Assembly (NCBI RefSeq): GCF_024323335.1
Contig: NC_066579.1
Span: 249,171,575-249,235,574, forward strand
Origin: Lathyrus oleraceus
Taxonomy: Eukaryota; Streptophyta; Magnoliopsida; Fabales; Fabaceae
Direction of reading: 5' to 3'
Length of the DNA stretch: 64,000 nucleotides
Shown: one piece after another, positions 35,404-46,644 of the stretch
Layout of the letters: each line of letters opens with the position of its first letter
How positions within the stretch are numbered: the stretch's first letter is position 1
Program-made: the position numbers and the translations under genes
The notes under the pieces: generated by a model
What the model was told of the DNA's origin: nothing
Seen by the model: the letters and a program-made list of their open reading frames with translations, nothing else
The model's database searches: none

Positions 35404-36458
35404 ATGGAAGAAATGCTGAAAATAATCCGTAAGAGTGATTTTGATGTGGTAGAACAGCTGGGGCATACTCCATCTAAAACTTCGATGTTATCCTTGTTGT
35501 TATCTTCTGAATCTCATGCCAATGCGTTGATAAAATTCTTGAAGACCGCTCATGTACCTCAGGAGACATCTATCGATCAGTTAGAAAATTATGTTGCTAA
35601 CTTGGCTGTTGATAATGGCATAGGCTTTTCTGATGCTGACCTAACACCAGCAGGAAAGAATCACAATAAAGCTCTGCATATCTCCATTGAGTGTAAGGGG
35701 ATCACCTTGTCTCATGTGTTGATCGACAATGGCTCTTCTTTGAATGTGCTACCGAAAGCTGTGCTCGATAAGCTTGACTGTAAAAGCATTGAACTGAAAC
35801 CTAGTGACGTTGTGGTGCATGCTTACGATGGTGCGAAGAGTGTTATCCATGGTGAAATTGTTCTCCCTATCAAGATAGGACCTCAAGTCTTCAACACTAC
35901 CTGTTACGTAATGAACATTCGTCCTGCCTATTCCTACTTGCTGGGACGCCCTTGGATCCATGGGGCAAGTGTTATAGCTTCGTCTCTCCATCAAAAGCTG
36001 AGGTATCCAATAGAGGGCAAGATTGTCACTGTGTGTGGAGAAGAAGAGTATATTGTCAGTAGTGTGCATACCTTCAGATACGTCGAGATGGATGGTGAAT
36101 TCTTTGAGACTCCTTCTCAGTCATTTGAAGTAGTTCCTCCGACCAGTCCTGTCCTTAAGCCAACTTCCCATGTGCCCAAGTTTATTCGTGCTCCTCCTGG
36201 TATGATTTCTCTGAAAGATGCTCAAGCCGTGGTTGAAGATGGTGGTTGTACTGGCTGGGGTCAACTGATTGATGTACCGTATAAGTCTGATAAATTTGGC
36301 CTGGGGTTTAGCTCTGAAAAGATAGTCAAAGATCAGATTAATGTTGTAGAAGATGCTGATAGCGATTGCGACTTGGATAGCTGGATTTTCCCAACAATTG
36401 GTGACGGACTCAATAATTGGAAGGCTGAAGACACTATCCCGATTTCCTTTAGTCAGGA
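35404..36458 (+). pseudogene. pro: Ogre-B protease region, exon 1 end (internal 1)
   Basis: In frame with gag. The aspartic protease core reads ALHISIECKGITLSHVLIDN then GSSLNVLPKAVLDKL (35670-35780); the active site is D-N-G-S, as is usual in Tat/Ogre protease rather than DTG or DSG. A second conserved block is YSYLLGRPWIHGA (35930-35970). The enzyme would process the Gag-Pol precursor. Reading continues to a stop at 36460, but a good splice donor GTAATT at 36459 would join it to the RT frame. This exon itself is open, but it lies behind four stops in gag, so it is dead in this copy. Confidence 0.8.
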
Positions 36459-36709
36459 GTAATTGTTATTGCTTATTTTAGTGTTTCAAATTTTGTAATT
36501 TTTATTATGAACAATTGAACTTCTTAAAGCATTGTGTCTATGCCCGGGGCACAATAGCTAATTTGTTAAGGGTTTTGTCATTTTCATAAGCATATTCACA
36601 TTCAATAAATCAATGGACTTTTTGCATTCAAATATTGCGCTCTTTATCTTTCCTGTCATCTTTCAAATAAACTATGTTTTCTTACACACACTCACGTAAC
36701 AAATTGCAG
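36459..36709 (+). other. Predicted Ogre intron between protease and RT
   Basis: 251 nt from GTAATTG (donor, preceded by CAGGA) to AACAAATTGCAG (acceptor). It is AT-rich with a pyrimidine-containing 3' part. Removing it joins codon frame 1 (two bases GA at 36457-36458) to A at 36710, and reading then enters the RT frame (codons starting at 36711) with no stop. Ogre elements are known for an intron in exactly this position. Internal 2 is cut before this point, so no second copy is available. Confidence 0.7.
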
Positions 36710-37571
36710 ATCCATATCCACTATGGATCCTGTTGATAATAATTCTGCTACTGTTAATTATAGCTTTAAAAATCCGATCTACCAAGCCGAGGATGGAAGT
36801 GAGGAAGATTGCGAAGTCCCTGGAGAGCTTGCCAGACTGTTACTGCAAGAAGAAAAGACTATACAGCCGCATGAGGAATCAATTGAAATTGTAAATTTGG
36901 GTACTGAAGTAGACAAGAAAGAAGTCAAAATAGGAGTAGGCTTGGAAAACAGTGCCAAAGAAAGATTGATTCAGATGTTACATGACTATGTAGAGATTTT
37001 TGCTTGGTCTTATGAAGACATGCCAGGACTGGATACTGATATAGTAGTACATCGTTTGCCGATGAAGGAAGATTGTCATCTTGTTAAGCAAAAGGTTCGT
37101 CGCATGCGTCCTGAAATGTCTGAGAAAATCAAAGCCGAGGTTATGAAACAATTTAATGCAGGTTTTCTAGCTGTTACTTCTTATCCTCAATGGGTTGCTA
37201 ATGTGGTACCAGTGCCAAACAAGGATGGTAAGGTGCGAATGTGTGTAGATTACAGAGATTTGAATAAAGCAAGTCCCAAAGATGACTTTCCACTTCCGCA
37301 CATTGATGTTCTGGTAGATAACACCGCTCAACACAAGGTATTCTCATTCATGGATGGATTCTCAGGTTATAACCAGATTAAGATGGCACCTGAAGACATG
37401 GAGAAAACTACGTTTGTGACGCAATGGGGCACTTTCTGTTACAAAGTAATGCCATTCGGTTTAAAGAATGCAGGGGCAACATACCAACGTGCTATGGTGG
37501 TTTTGTTCCATGATATGATCCATCATGAAATAGAGGTATATGTGGATGACATGATAGCCATATCTCATACT
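36710..37571 (+). pseudogene. pol: Ogre-B reverse transcriptase, N-terminal part, split by CACTA-1
   Basis: The RT of the Ty3/Gypsy type (RVT_1) begins after an acidic linker. Motifs in order: FAWSYEDMPGLD, QKVRRMRPEM, FLAVTSYPQWVANVVPVPNK, MCVDYRDLNKASPKDDFPLP, FSFMDGFSGYNQIKMAPED, FCYKVMPFGLKNAGATYQRA and the catalytic VYVDDMIA (37540-37563). The Asp of block A (FMDGFSGY) and the DD pair are kept. Five codons past the YVDD box the frame is broken by the CACTA insertion at 37572. Its continuation resumes at 40888 in perfect register once one copy of the ACT duplication is discounted. Confidence 0.9.
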
Positions 37572-37589
37572 CACTACGCCAAAAACTAG

Positions 37590-37960
37590 AATAGACAGCG
37601 CACCTTAGAGGGCGCTTTATTACAAAAGCGCACTCTAAAGTGAAGCGAAAAAATAAGGAGCGAACAACTGGAATAGACAGCGCACTTTAGAGGGCGCTTT
37701 TGTAGTAAAGCGCCCTCTAAGGTGAAGCGAAAAAATAAGGAGGAGATAGAGGGACAACAATACAGGGCACTTTTTAGAAAGCGCCCTCTAAGGTTACCCT
37801 TAGAGGGCGCTTTTAAAAAAGCGCTCTATAAGTCCATGTGCATTTCCAGTTTATAAAGCGCTTTTGGAAAGCCTTAGAGAGCGCTTTCATAAGCGCCCTC
37901 TTAGGCCCCCTTTAGAGGGCGCTTTTTTTCCACAAGCGCCTTCTAAGGTCCCCTTTAGTA
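37590..37960. repeat. Left subterminal repeat array of CACTA-1
   Basis: About a dozen copies, some diverged, of AGAGGGCGCTTT or its reverse complement AAAGCGCCCTCT, often as converging pairs with a short loop. These are the expected binding sites for the element's transposase or accessory protein. Pairs could fold into hairpins in single-stranded form. Confidence 0.9.
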
Positions 37961-38576
37961 AACATTAAAATTATAACATACTGTGCATTTTGTTATTTCA
38001 CTCTCTGTTATTTTCGTTCTTTTTCACGTTAGGGTTCTCACTGCTACGATTTTCGCTACTTCTAAGGCGTTCTCCTTCCACCTCTGTTAGATCTACGACG
38101 TTTCCTCCTTCTATTAATTCGTTGTTAGCTGTTCGATTTTGACACCATAGGTATTTTTCTAATCTTCATATTACTTGGTTTCTCTTCTGACGTTCGCTAT
38201 TGTTCATTTTTGGTTTCATTTTTCTTGGTTCATACATTTATTGAGTATTCTCAACAATAATTATTGTGTTGCAATGCTAGCAATGGAGACTAGGCATTAT
38301 GGGTTAAATTTCACCCACTGTTCCATTTGTTTCTCGATGTAGAAAAAGGAGGCAGCAATATCTAAAACACCTTCTACCAATCAAAGGTACACTATGCAGC
38401 TTATGAGTGTATTTATTCTAGCATACATAGCGTAGCTAGTAACTTAAGAAGTTTAGGCATGGATGTTATTTGATAGAGTAAATTAGAGTCGACTATTCTT
38501 CTGTTAGCTTTCAGTTAGACCATTATACAATTCTACATATATATTTGCCGTTGCGCACGTCGAAGACCCCAGTAGA

Positions 38577-39206
38577 ATGACATGTCCTTGCTTGGGTTGT
38601 TGTTATGGGAAACGGGTTGACGCAGTTCAGTTGACATCGCATCTAATGAGGCATGGAATTGATCGAAGTTATACATGTTGGAATTTGCATGGTGAGAAAA
38701 GTAACGAGAATGTTGAACCGGGGGATAGTACGACCTATGCCTCAAACTATAGTGGCGCAGATACATACGATTGTGATCGAGTTGAAGAGATTGCAGAAGC
38801 ACTTGAAAGAGATCTTAAGGATTGTCCTGAAATGTTTGAGAGGTTGGTAAGTGATGCAGAGAAACCTTTGTATGATGGTTACACTAAATTCACAAGATTG
38901 TCTGCGGTATTAAAGTTGTACAACTTAAAGGCGGGCAATGGATGGTCGGATAAAAGTTTCACAGAGTTATTAGCCCTTTTGAAAGATATGCTTCCTGAGG
39001 ATAATGTTCTTCCCAATCGAACATATGAGACCAAAAAGATGTTGTGCTCTATTGGCATGAGCTATGATAAGATACATGCATGTCCAAACGATTGCGTTTT
39101 GTTTCGAAATGAGTATGCATCGTTAAATGAGTGTCCTAAATGCGGTGTCTCGCGATATAAGAACAAGTTGTCTCCATCAAGTGCATTTGTATGTTCTGCA
39201 CAATGA
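38577..39206 (+). pseudogene. CACTA-1 transposase, N-terminal fragment (transposase-associated domain)
   Basis: 209 codons. Residues 1-40 carry the CPCLGC / LTSHLMRHGIDRSYTCW pattern of the transposase-associated domain (PF13963). An acidic linker and the segment preceding the TNP2 core follow: LYDGYTKFTRLSAVLKLYNL, then SIGMSYDKIHACPNDCVLFR and LNECPKCGVSRYKNK. The reading leaves the protein at about 39180, exactly where the TNP2 catalytic domain should begin. A few out-of-frame codons follow to the stop. The upstream frame has coding-like sequence before the ATG (AHVEDPSR), so the true start may lie in an upstream exon. Confidence 0.8.
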
Positions 39207-40017
39207 GAATGAGGTTGAGCCGTATGTTGAAATTCACAAGGATGTTCTCCGAGGTTTAAATCCCAATAGAAATGAAAATTGGATAGTACGAGAGCACAAT
39301 CGATGTTTTATACCTTGGTTTAAGGATCATATTTATTCAAAGTATTATTCAGATCCCGCTTCAATAACAGAAAGGTTGAGATGCTTAGCATATGGTCCAA
39401 GTTTCCATGTTTTTTCTTATAGCGCATACGCGATTAATGGATACACATTTTATACCAAAGAACAAGATGATAAAAGTACTATGCAGAATAGTGGTGTCAC
39501 CGTGGTAGCTGAAGCAATGCACATATCAAGTGTGAAGGACTTAAACCCCAAATTTGCAAATCTGTCGTATTTTGGTGTTATCGAGCGCATTTGGGTGTTT
39601 GATTATGAGAAGTTTCAGATTCCTATATTTGGTTGCAAGTGGGTTGAAAATAATAACGGCATTCGAATGGATAAGTCAGGATTTTTGCAAGTGGATCTTA
39701 ATAGGGTGGGATACAAAGATGAGTCTTTTATTCTAGCCTCTCAAGCTAGACAAGTGTTCTATGTCAATGATCCGAAAAGTACGAAATGGTCTATAGTTCT
39801 TTTTTCCAACAAAGTAATTGATGAAAACACTAGAGATCAAGGTGATATTGATGCTGAGATTGAATCGTTTACCAGAAATGATCAAGATGAGAATATTATA
39901 TCAAATGATTCATATATTAGAAATGATCATAATGAGGGTATTTGGATCAATCCAACCGTCCGTGTTGTTAAGAGACATGTAGAACATATTCCAACCAAGA
40001 AAAGAAAGAGAACTTAG
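39170..40017 (+). pseudogene. CACTA-1 transposase, C-terminal fragment (DUF4218 end + DUF4216)
   Basis: In a different frame from the N-terminal fragment. It opens with YVLHNENEVEPYVEIHKD and NWIVREHNRCFIPWFKDHIY, the end of the DUF4218 region. DUF4216 follows: YAINGYTFYTKEQDDKSTMQ, NSGVTVVAEAMHISS, WVFDYEKFQIPIFGCKWVEN, then a C-terminal basic tail (KKRKRT). Only the deletion junction near 39170-39200 separates it from the N-terminal fragment. The whole TNP2 core and the N-terminal part of DUF4218 are missing, probably more than 1 kb of coding sequence. DUF4216/4218 are standard C-terminal parts of plant CACTA transposases; their exact functions are not known. Confidence 0.8.
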
Positions 40018-40499
40018 TGAAAAAGGTACAGGTCAAATGATTTTAATTGTTTTCTTTATTACAGGTAAAATGGCTTTTATTACAGCAAATCGAGTCAGTT
40101 GCATAAAAAAAAAGGTATAAACACAATTATATGACATTTATGCATAGAAAATGTTAATTCTTGATCTTATACTTCACCTAACTAATTTTATGATATTTTA
40201 GGTTCATGCTATTGATATTGAACAAAAAGAGGTTGTTGCTAAGAAGACTGCGGCTAGCAAAAAAAACATACATCTCAGAGATGCTTTTGCTACTTAGTTT
40301 TATTTCTTTTTAAGTTATGAATTGGTTGTATATTTAGAATCTTTAGAAGTTAAACGATTATATATCAGTGGATTGTTGTATATGTATGGATTGTTGTATA
40401 TAAGGCTTGTTGAATGCAATGTGTGAAAAAGGGCTTCAAATTATACAGTTTTAGGTGTACTGCTTCAATATACAGGTTGTCTAAAATAAATAAAAAAAT
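40018..40499. other. CACTA-1 3' noncoding part
   Basis: AT-rich, with a few coding-like codons near 40200-40300 (AIDIEQKEVVAKKTAA, ending TT/ACTTAG) that may be a last small exon. It lies between the DUF4216 stop and the right subterminal array. No other feature seen. Confidence 0.35.
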
Positions 40500-40870
40500 A
40501 TAGCGCTTTTTAAAAAAAAAAATTAAATAACCACCCACTTTAGAGGGCGCTTTCCAAAATAAGCGCCCTCTAAACCCTTTAAATTTCCACTTTAGAGGGC
40601 GCTTTCCAGTAAAAGCGCCCTCTAAACCCTTAAAAGTTTCCACTTTAGAGGGCGCTTTCCAGTAAAAGCGCCCTCTAAACCCTTAAAAGTTTCCACTTTA
40701 GAGGGCGCTTTCTTTAAAAAGCGCCCTCTAAAGTGGCCCTTAAAGGGCTTAAAGAGCCACTTTAGAGAGCGCTTTCACCAGGAAAAAAAGCGCTGTCTTT
40801 ACCTATGCCAGCGCCAGATTAGAGGGCGTTTTAAAGCGTTGTTATAGGCCAAAAAAAGCGCCCGCTTTTC
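40500..40870. repeat. Right subterminal hairpin array of CACTA-1
   Basis: Four tandem units of about 51-55 bp (40528-40740), each an inverted repeat: TTTAGAGGGCGCTTTCC, a short loop, AAAAGCGCCCTCTAAA, then CCCTTAAAAGTTTCCAC. More diverged copies follow up to the terminal inverted repeat. The array is denser and more regular than the left one. Confidence 0.92.
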
Positions 40871-40887
40871 CCTTATTTGGCGTAGTG

Positions 40888-43240
40888 ACTGAAGAAGAAC
40901 ATCTCGATCATTTATACAAACTGTTTGAGAGGTTGAAGAAATACAAGTTGAGATTGAACCCGAACAAATGCACCTTTGGAGTAAGATCCGGTAAACTCTT
41001 GGGCTTTATTGTCAGTGGTAAAGGAATTGAGGTTGACCCGGCTAAGGTGTGAGCTATTCAAGAAATGCCAGTTCCCCGTACAGATAAAGAAGTCAGAGGT
41101 TTCTTGGGACGCTTGAATTACATTGCCCGATTTATCTCCCATTTGACTGCTACTTGCAAACCCATCTTCAAATTACTAAGGAAAAATCAAGAGATAATAT
41201 GGAATGATGAATGTCAAGAAGCTTTTGACAAAATCAAGAAGTATCTCCAAGAACCTCCAATTCTGATGCCACCAGTTAAAGGAAGACCTCTAATCTTGTA
41301 TTTGACCGTGTTAGAAAATTCAATGGGGTGTGTGCTGGGGCAACATGACGAGTCTGGTCGAAAAGAGCATGCAATATACTACCTTAGCAAAAAGTTTACC
41401 GACTGTGAAACAAGATACTCACTGCTTGAGAAAACTTGTTGTGCTTTGGCTTGGGTTGCTCGTCGACTAAGACAGTATATGTTGAATCATACCACTTTAT
41501 TGATTTCTAAGATGGATCCTATCAAATATATATTTGAGAAACCTGCTCTCTCCGGAAGAATAGCAAGATGGAAGATGATTTTAACAGAGTATGATATCCA
41601 GTATACTACCCAGAAAGCAATCAAAGGAAGCGTGTTAGCTGATCATTTGGCTCATCAAGCAGTTGATGATTACCAATCTATGAATTTTGAGTTCCCTGAT
41701 GAGGATGTTATGCTTGTTACTGATTATGAAGAACCTGGACCGGAGGAAGGACCCGAACTGGGATTCCGATGGACTATGGTTTTTGATGGATCTTCTAATG
41801 CATTGGGCAATGGTGTTGGTGTTGTAATTATTTCTCCCAAGGGTTTCCATACGCCTTTCACTGCTAGACTATGTTTTGATTGTACCAATAATATGGCTGA
41901 GTATGAAGCATGTATTTTGGGACTCAGAGCTGCTATAGACCTGAGAATCAAGTTTTTGAGTGTGTATGGAGACTCAGCCTTAGTAATCAGTCAGATCAAA
42001 GGAGAATGGGACACTAAACATCCGAATCCCATCCCTTATCGAGAGAGGGTGTTAACATTAATCCCATACTTTGAAGAGATTACATTCGAACATATTCCAC
42101 GAGAAGAGAATCAGTTGGCAGACGCATTGGCTACCATGTCATCTATGTTCAGAGTCAGATGGGACAATGAAGCTCCCATGATCACCATTGAACGATTAGA
42201 TGAACCAGCATATTGTTATGAACTTAATGCTGATGAAGTAGAAGAGAAACCTTGGTTCCACGAAGTAAAAAGATATTTAGAAACTCAGGAATACCCTGAA
42301 GGGGCATCCATCAATGACAGAAAACTTCTGAGGAAGTTCTCTGCTAAATTCTTTTTGAGTAATGGAGTATTATACAAACGTAATCATGATTCGACTTTGC
42401 TTCGCTGTGTGGGTAAAAAGGAAGCAGAAAAGATTATGGAAGACATGCATGACGATATTTTTGGGACTCATTCTAGTGGACATACGATGGCCAAGAAGAT
42501 TCTGAGATTAGGTTATTATTGGTCTACCATGGAAGCTGATTGCCACCATCACTCCAGAACTTGTCACAAGTGCCAGATCTATGCGGACAAAGTACATATA
42601 CCTCCTGCTCCATTGAACGTGTTGACAGCCTCTTGGCCCTTTGCAATGTGGGGCATTGATAAGATTGGAGAGATTAAACCTACTGCTTCTAATGGACATC
42701 ATTTCATTCTTGTTGCTATTGATTACTTTACGAAGTGGGTAGAGGCAGCCTCATTTGCTTCTGTCACCAAGAATGTGGTGGCACGGTTCATCAAGAATAG
42801 TCTTATTTGTCGGTATGGCATCCCTGAAAGAGTTATCACTGATAATGGTACTAATTTGAACAACAAGATGATTACTGAACTCTGCATGCAGTTCTAAATA
42901 AAACACCATAACTCTTCTCCGTACCGGCCAAAGATGAATGGCGCCGTAGAAGCTGCTAATAAGAATATTAAGAAGATTATACAAAAGATAACAGTAACAT
43001 ACAAAGACTGGTATGAGATGTTACCATTTGCTCTTCATGGTTATCGCACTTCAGTACGCACTTCGACAGGGGAAACTCCTTTCTCTTTAGTCTACGGAAT
43101 GGAAGCCGTTTTACCAGTGGAAGTTCAGATTCCTTCTCTAAGAATTATGAAAGATGCAGGCTTAAATGAAGATGAATGGATTCAGACTCGACTCGATCAG
43201 ATAAATTTGATTGATGAAAAGAGACTTGCGGCTGTTTGTC
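40888..43240 (+). pseudogene. pol: Ogre-B RT end, RNase H, second RNase H and integrase (internal 1)
   Basis: Resumes RT right after the CACTA target duplication (LFERLKKYKLRLNPNKCTFG). The native RNase H region follows (LYLTVLENSMGCVLGQ; the usual catalytic Asp is absent), then a second, complete RNase H: FDGSSNALGNGVGVVI, NNMAEYEACILGL, VYGDSALVISQ, ENQLADALA, all four acidic residues present. Integrase has a zinc-binding H-H-C-C (HHSRTCHKCQ) and D,D,E residues in MWGIDKIG, ITDNGTN and VEAANK. The dual RNase H is typical of the Tat/Ogre lineage. Stops at 41050 (TGA) and 42895 (TAA) break it, and the integrase C-terminus is cut at about 43240. Confidence 0.88.
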
Positions 43241-43356
43241 ATGGCAATAAATTTCAGATGCATAATTCATTCATGCATCATTTCACAGCATATACATGCA
43301 TGCAATGTTCGCATTTATTTTCAAGCGCATAAAACATCTCATGCATCATGACATGG
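43241..43356 (+). other. Junction between truncated integrase and LTR2
   Basis: 116 bases with many TGCAT/ATGCA words and no polypurine tract. The integrase C-terminal domain, the 3' untranslated region and the PPT expected between integrase and a 3' LTR are missing. The LTR therefore follows a deletion or was brought here by insertion of a second element. Confidence 0.75.
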
Positions 43357-46300
43357 TGTCATACCCCAAAATTTGCCTGTTAATTTTTATGATAAATTGA
43401 TTCATGCATAACATTCATTTCACATTTGCATTCATTCATTAGCATACATTCTCATACAAATTATAAATTTTAATTTATTTATTATGTGACACAGATATAA
43501 AAAATAATAATAATTTTGGTTATCTGTATGATATAAATAAATTTTATATATATAAATAAAATAGTTTTAATTTAATGATAAATAAAAATAGATTTGAATT
43601 TTAATTGTATAATTAAAATTTTAAATTAATTTTATTTGTTAAAGCTCATTAAATTATAATAACTATTTTTTATAATTTAGTGACTCATGTTCCATTTATT
43701 CATTATTTATAAATAGTATTTATTTAGTAATTCACGTTTTTTACTTAATAAAATTTATTTATAAGAGTAACATTTTTTTAAAAGCCCATAAATTATAAAA
43801 TAATTTTGGTTGATATAAGTAAGAATAATTTTGATTTTTTTTAATGATGAAAGTAAAAATAGAAATAGGTTTAAATTTTAATTCAATTATGTAACTAAAA
43901 TTTAAATTAATTTTTATTTGTTAAAAGTCATTTAAATTATTCATTATTTATAATAATATTTGTATAAATATTTGTTTATAATAATAGATATTTAAGACCA
44001 AATCCAAACCAAAAATATATAAATAATCATAGTATTATTTATCATATGATGGTTTTGTTTTATAAGAATAATTTTGGCTCTAATTTAATAAAAAAAATTT
44101 AAATTTTAATTGTTCAAAATGTTAGAGCTAACTCTCCTAAATTATATGGTGAGATCCTAAAGTATAGGAAGGGATCCAAATATTTAGCAAGGTTAAACCC
44201 TAATCCACACCATTATAAATACTTCATACGACTGTAGCGAAAAAGGGGAAGAGGAGGAAAAAGAGGAGAGATACAGGAGAAGAAGATACACAAGGCAAGG
44301 CAGAAGCAAGAAGATTCACGGGCAGGGAAAAGAGAAGCAACCATAAAGCACTCATAGCCTGAATAAGAATAACACACATACAGTGAGCAAGCTAGAAGAA
44401 TCAAATCCCCAGTAAGTGTTCATTATGGAATTTGCATCCAGCATGATTACCTTGCAATACTCTTTAATTCATGCATGAATAATATTGGTTTAATATATAT
44501 ATTGAGATGATGTATTCATGGTGTGGTGGATGTTGATATTGCTTTATTCAAGTATGCATCTATTCTTGATATGTCATAGCATGTTGGAGAAATTCTGTTT
44601 GCATGATTAAAGAATTATATCTGCCATTTAATTATTATTATTATATGAGTGTTGTTTCTAGCATGATTATGTTTATGTTACATGTTGTTATTACATAATA
44701 ATGATGATGATGATATAATGGTGATAATATAAATCCTTGGTTGTCTTTAACATGTATGTGTAAGGGTTGTTTATCATTATCACTTGCAGTAAAGAGAACT
44801 AATACATGAGTAAAATAATATAAGCTTCTTGATTTGTGCATGACTATTTTTATTATTGCATGATGATTACATATGATCTTATTTTATGTGTGTGGTTTGA
44901 TATAAGATGGAGTTACAGGTTTGTTGTATTCACATGAAAGAAACAGCATGAGAAAAAATAAAGTAGTTTGCCGTAAGAGAGAAAGATGTAACATGCATGG
45001 TGGTGTTGTGCAAAAATGGAAAAATCCATGTAGAATTAATATATATTTTAGTGAATGCGAATAAATAACGAATGGATCAACATGGCTCGTTGGTAGCTCC
45101 CCACTCACTGCAACGTAGTGTTTTTACTATGTTTACTCCTTTCCCACTATAATTAATTCACCACTATTTTTCTATTATTAAAATAAAACCCATTAATTAA
45201 TTTTCTAATTAATATATTATATTGGTTATTTAAACTAGGATATAATTTAATCTAGTTTATTAATTAAATTTTCATTTATCACTTAATTAATTAAAATGGG
45301 CTATTTTGAATAATAAAAATCTAATTATATTTTTTTTTCTCTTTTCTTTTAAAATTTCTATCAATTTAGTATAAGTTTTTCCATAAATTCATAAAAAAAA
45401 AGTTTCTATTATTATAGACTAAAAATATTCTTAATTCATTCTTGAATTTAGTTTATTTATTTCATTTGTCATGAACTTTCTATGCCCTTTTAATTTTGTA
45501 CTCGTTAATTAAGATTTAGATATTGTATATCCCCTTTTAAATTATGTACCCCCCATCCCAAAGCCATGTAATAGCGTAGTCTTATTTTTCGCACTTTAAT
45601 TTTTCCATACTGTGAATATAACTGTCTACATGTATGCTAATAGGATTGCATGGAAAGATAAATAATCGAACTTAGATAAATTACTTCAAGATAATATATT
45701 CGAATCCAATCATTTCCACACTTGCACCTCTAGGGTAACCCTCTCTTTGTTGCCTTACGATATTACGGTCATGTCCCGCGAATGTGGGGATACCCTTAGC
45801 AAAGACCCTTTCGATTAAATCATCATCATCCCTAAACAGATAAGTCATAGTCCCTTCGATCAAAAGGTCAAAGTCCCTACAAGATAAATCATAGTCCCTC
45901 GAACGTTGCCTTCGAAATATGGCTTTGTCCCTCGATGCCCCTTCGTTGTAGCCTATGATTAAATGATGATCGTCCCTTCGAATGCTAAGGTATCCTTACA
46001 CATGTTGCCTTCAATGACCAATCGACAACCCCACGATGTCCCTTTACATCCAAAGGATAAGACTACTTACTTCTCAATAGTAAGGACAATTTTACCCTCC
46101 TAAGGATAGGGAATACCTATAAAGACCTTGGTTAGGTATAACTCTTAAATGCTTGCTCACAACTTAAAATACTTTTCACACCTCACACTTTTCAAAAACA
46201 TCTTTTAGAAAATCACCACTTGGTATACACTCACACCAGAATCATCGCCGAGTTATATTTTTCTAAACGTCTTTCAAAATCAAACGAGATAAACACTTTG

Positions 46301-46622
46301 TATACATTCGTACAAGAATCATTACAAAGTTAAACTCTCCTATCAAAATATTTTCTAAACACACCACATTTCTCAAACACTTTCTCAAACAAGGAAAACA
46401 TAAGTGAGTTAAGCAATTAAGAGCCCATGGATAACCATGGATACAAAGGGTGCTAACACATTCCCTTTGTATAATGTACCTCCCGAACTCAAAATCTAAT
46501 CAAGGTCTTTCCTGTTCTTTTCCGCCTTTCCTTATTGGATAAAATAAAAGTCGGTGGTGACTCTTGCTATCCGCAACATTTCTTTTCAAAGGAAAAACAC
46601 AAAGTCAGTTCACCGTATCACA
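43357..46622 (+). mobile_element. Ogre-B LTR2 (shared or second-element 5' LTR)
   Basis: 3266 bp, TGTCATACCCC to CCGTATCACA. It is uninterrupted and collinear with LTR1 except for copy number of the 52-bp minisatellite (one versus five) and a ~180-base segment at about 43960-44145 not seen in LTR1. It is followed at once by a PBS and a second internal region, so in position it serves as a 5' LTR. Confidence 0.92.
44214..44221 (+). promoter_or_regulatory. TATA box of Ogre-B LTR2
   Basis: CATTATAAATACTTCATACG, same context as 21115 in LTR1, followed by a purine-rich leader. Only one 52-bp upstream unit is present. Confidence 0.7.
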
Positions 46623-46626
46623 GAAC

Positions 46627-46644
46627 TGGCGACTCTGCTGGGGA
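46627..46644 (+). other. Primer-binding site of Ogre-B internal 2
   Basis: TGGCGACTCTGCTGGGGA, four bases after LTR2. It is the best preserved of the three Ogre-type sites here. Confidence 0.85.

Larger units (their letters stand above)
37572..40887 (+). mobile_element. CACTA-1: complete-ended CACTA transposon inserted in Ogre-B RT
   Basis: 3316 bp, ends CACTACGCCAAA and TTTGGCGTAGTG (12-bp perfect terminal inverted repeats), flanked by a 3-bp target duplication ACT (37569-37571 and 40888-40890). All three features match the CACTA (En/Spm, CMC) superfamily. Subterminal arrays of the motif AGAGGGCGCTTT in both orientations lie inside each end. The transposase gene retains its N-terminal and C-terminal domains, but the catalytic TNP2 core is deleted, so the element could only move with help from a related full copy. 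Confidence 0.97.

Noticed and set aside
37590..37960. CRISPR-like array (regular short repeats in CACTA-1 ends)
   Set aside because: Repeats are in both orientations with no unique spacers and sit inside CACTA termini of a plant genome.
38533..38802. Minus-strand ORF opposite the CACTA-1 transposase N-terminus
   Set aside because: Shadow of the PF13963-type domain on the plus strand.
40365..40643. 92-codon minus-strand ORF in the CACTA-1 right end
   Set aside because: Translation of the GCGCCCTCTAAA hairpin repeats.
41635..41951. Minus-strand ORFs opposite gag and pol (for example 41724-41951, 35749-36069, 52840-53088, 58467-58832)
   Set aside because: Shadows of real coding frames; no domain on the antisense side.
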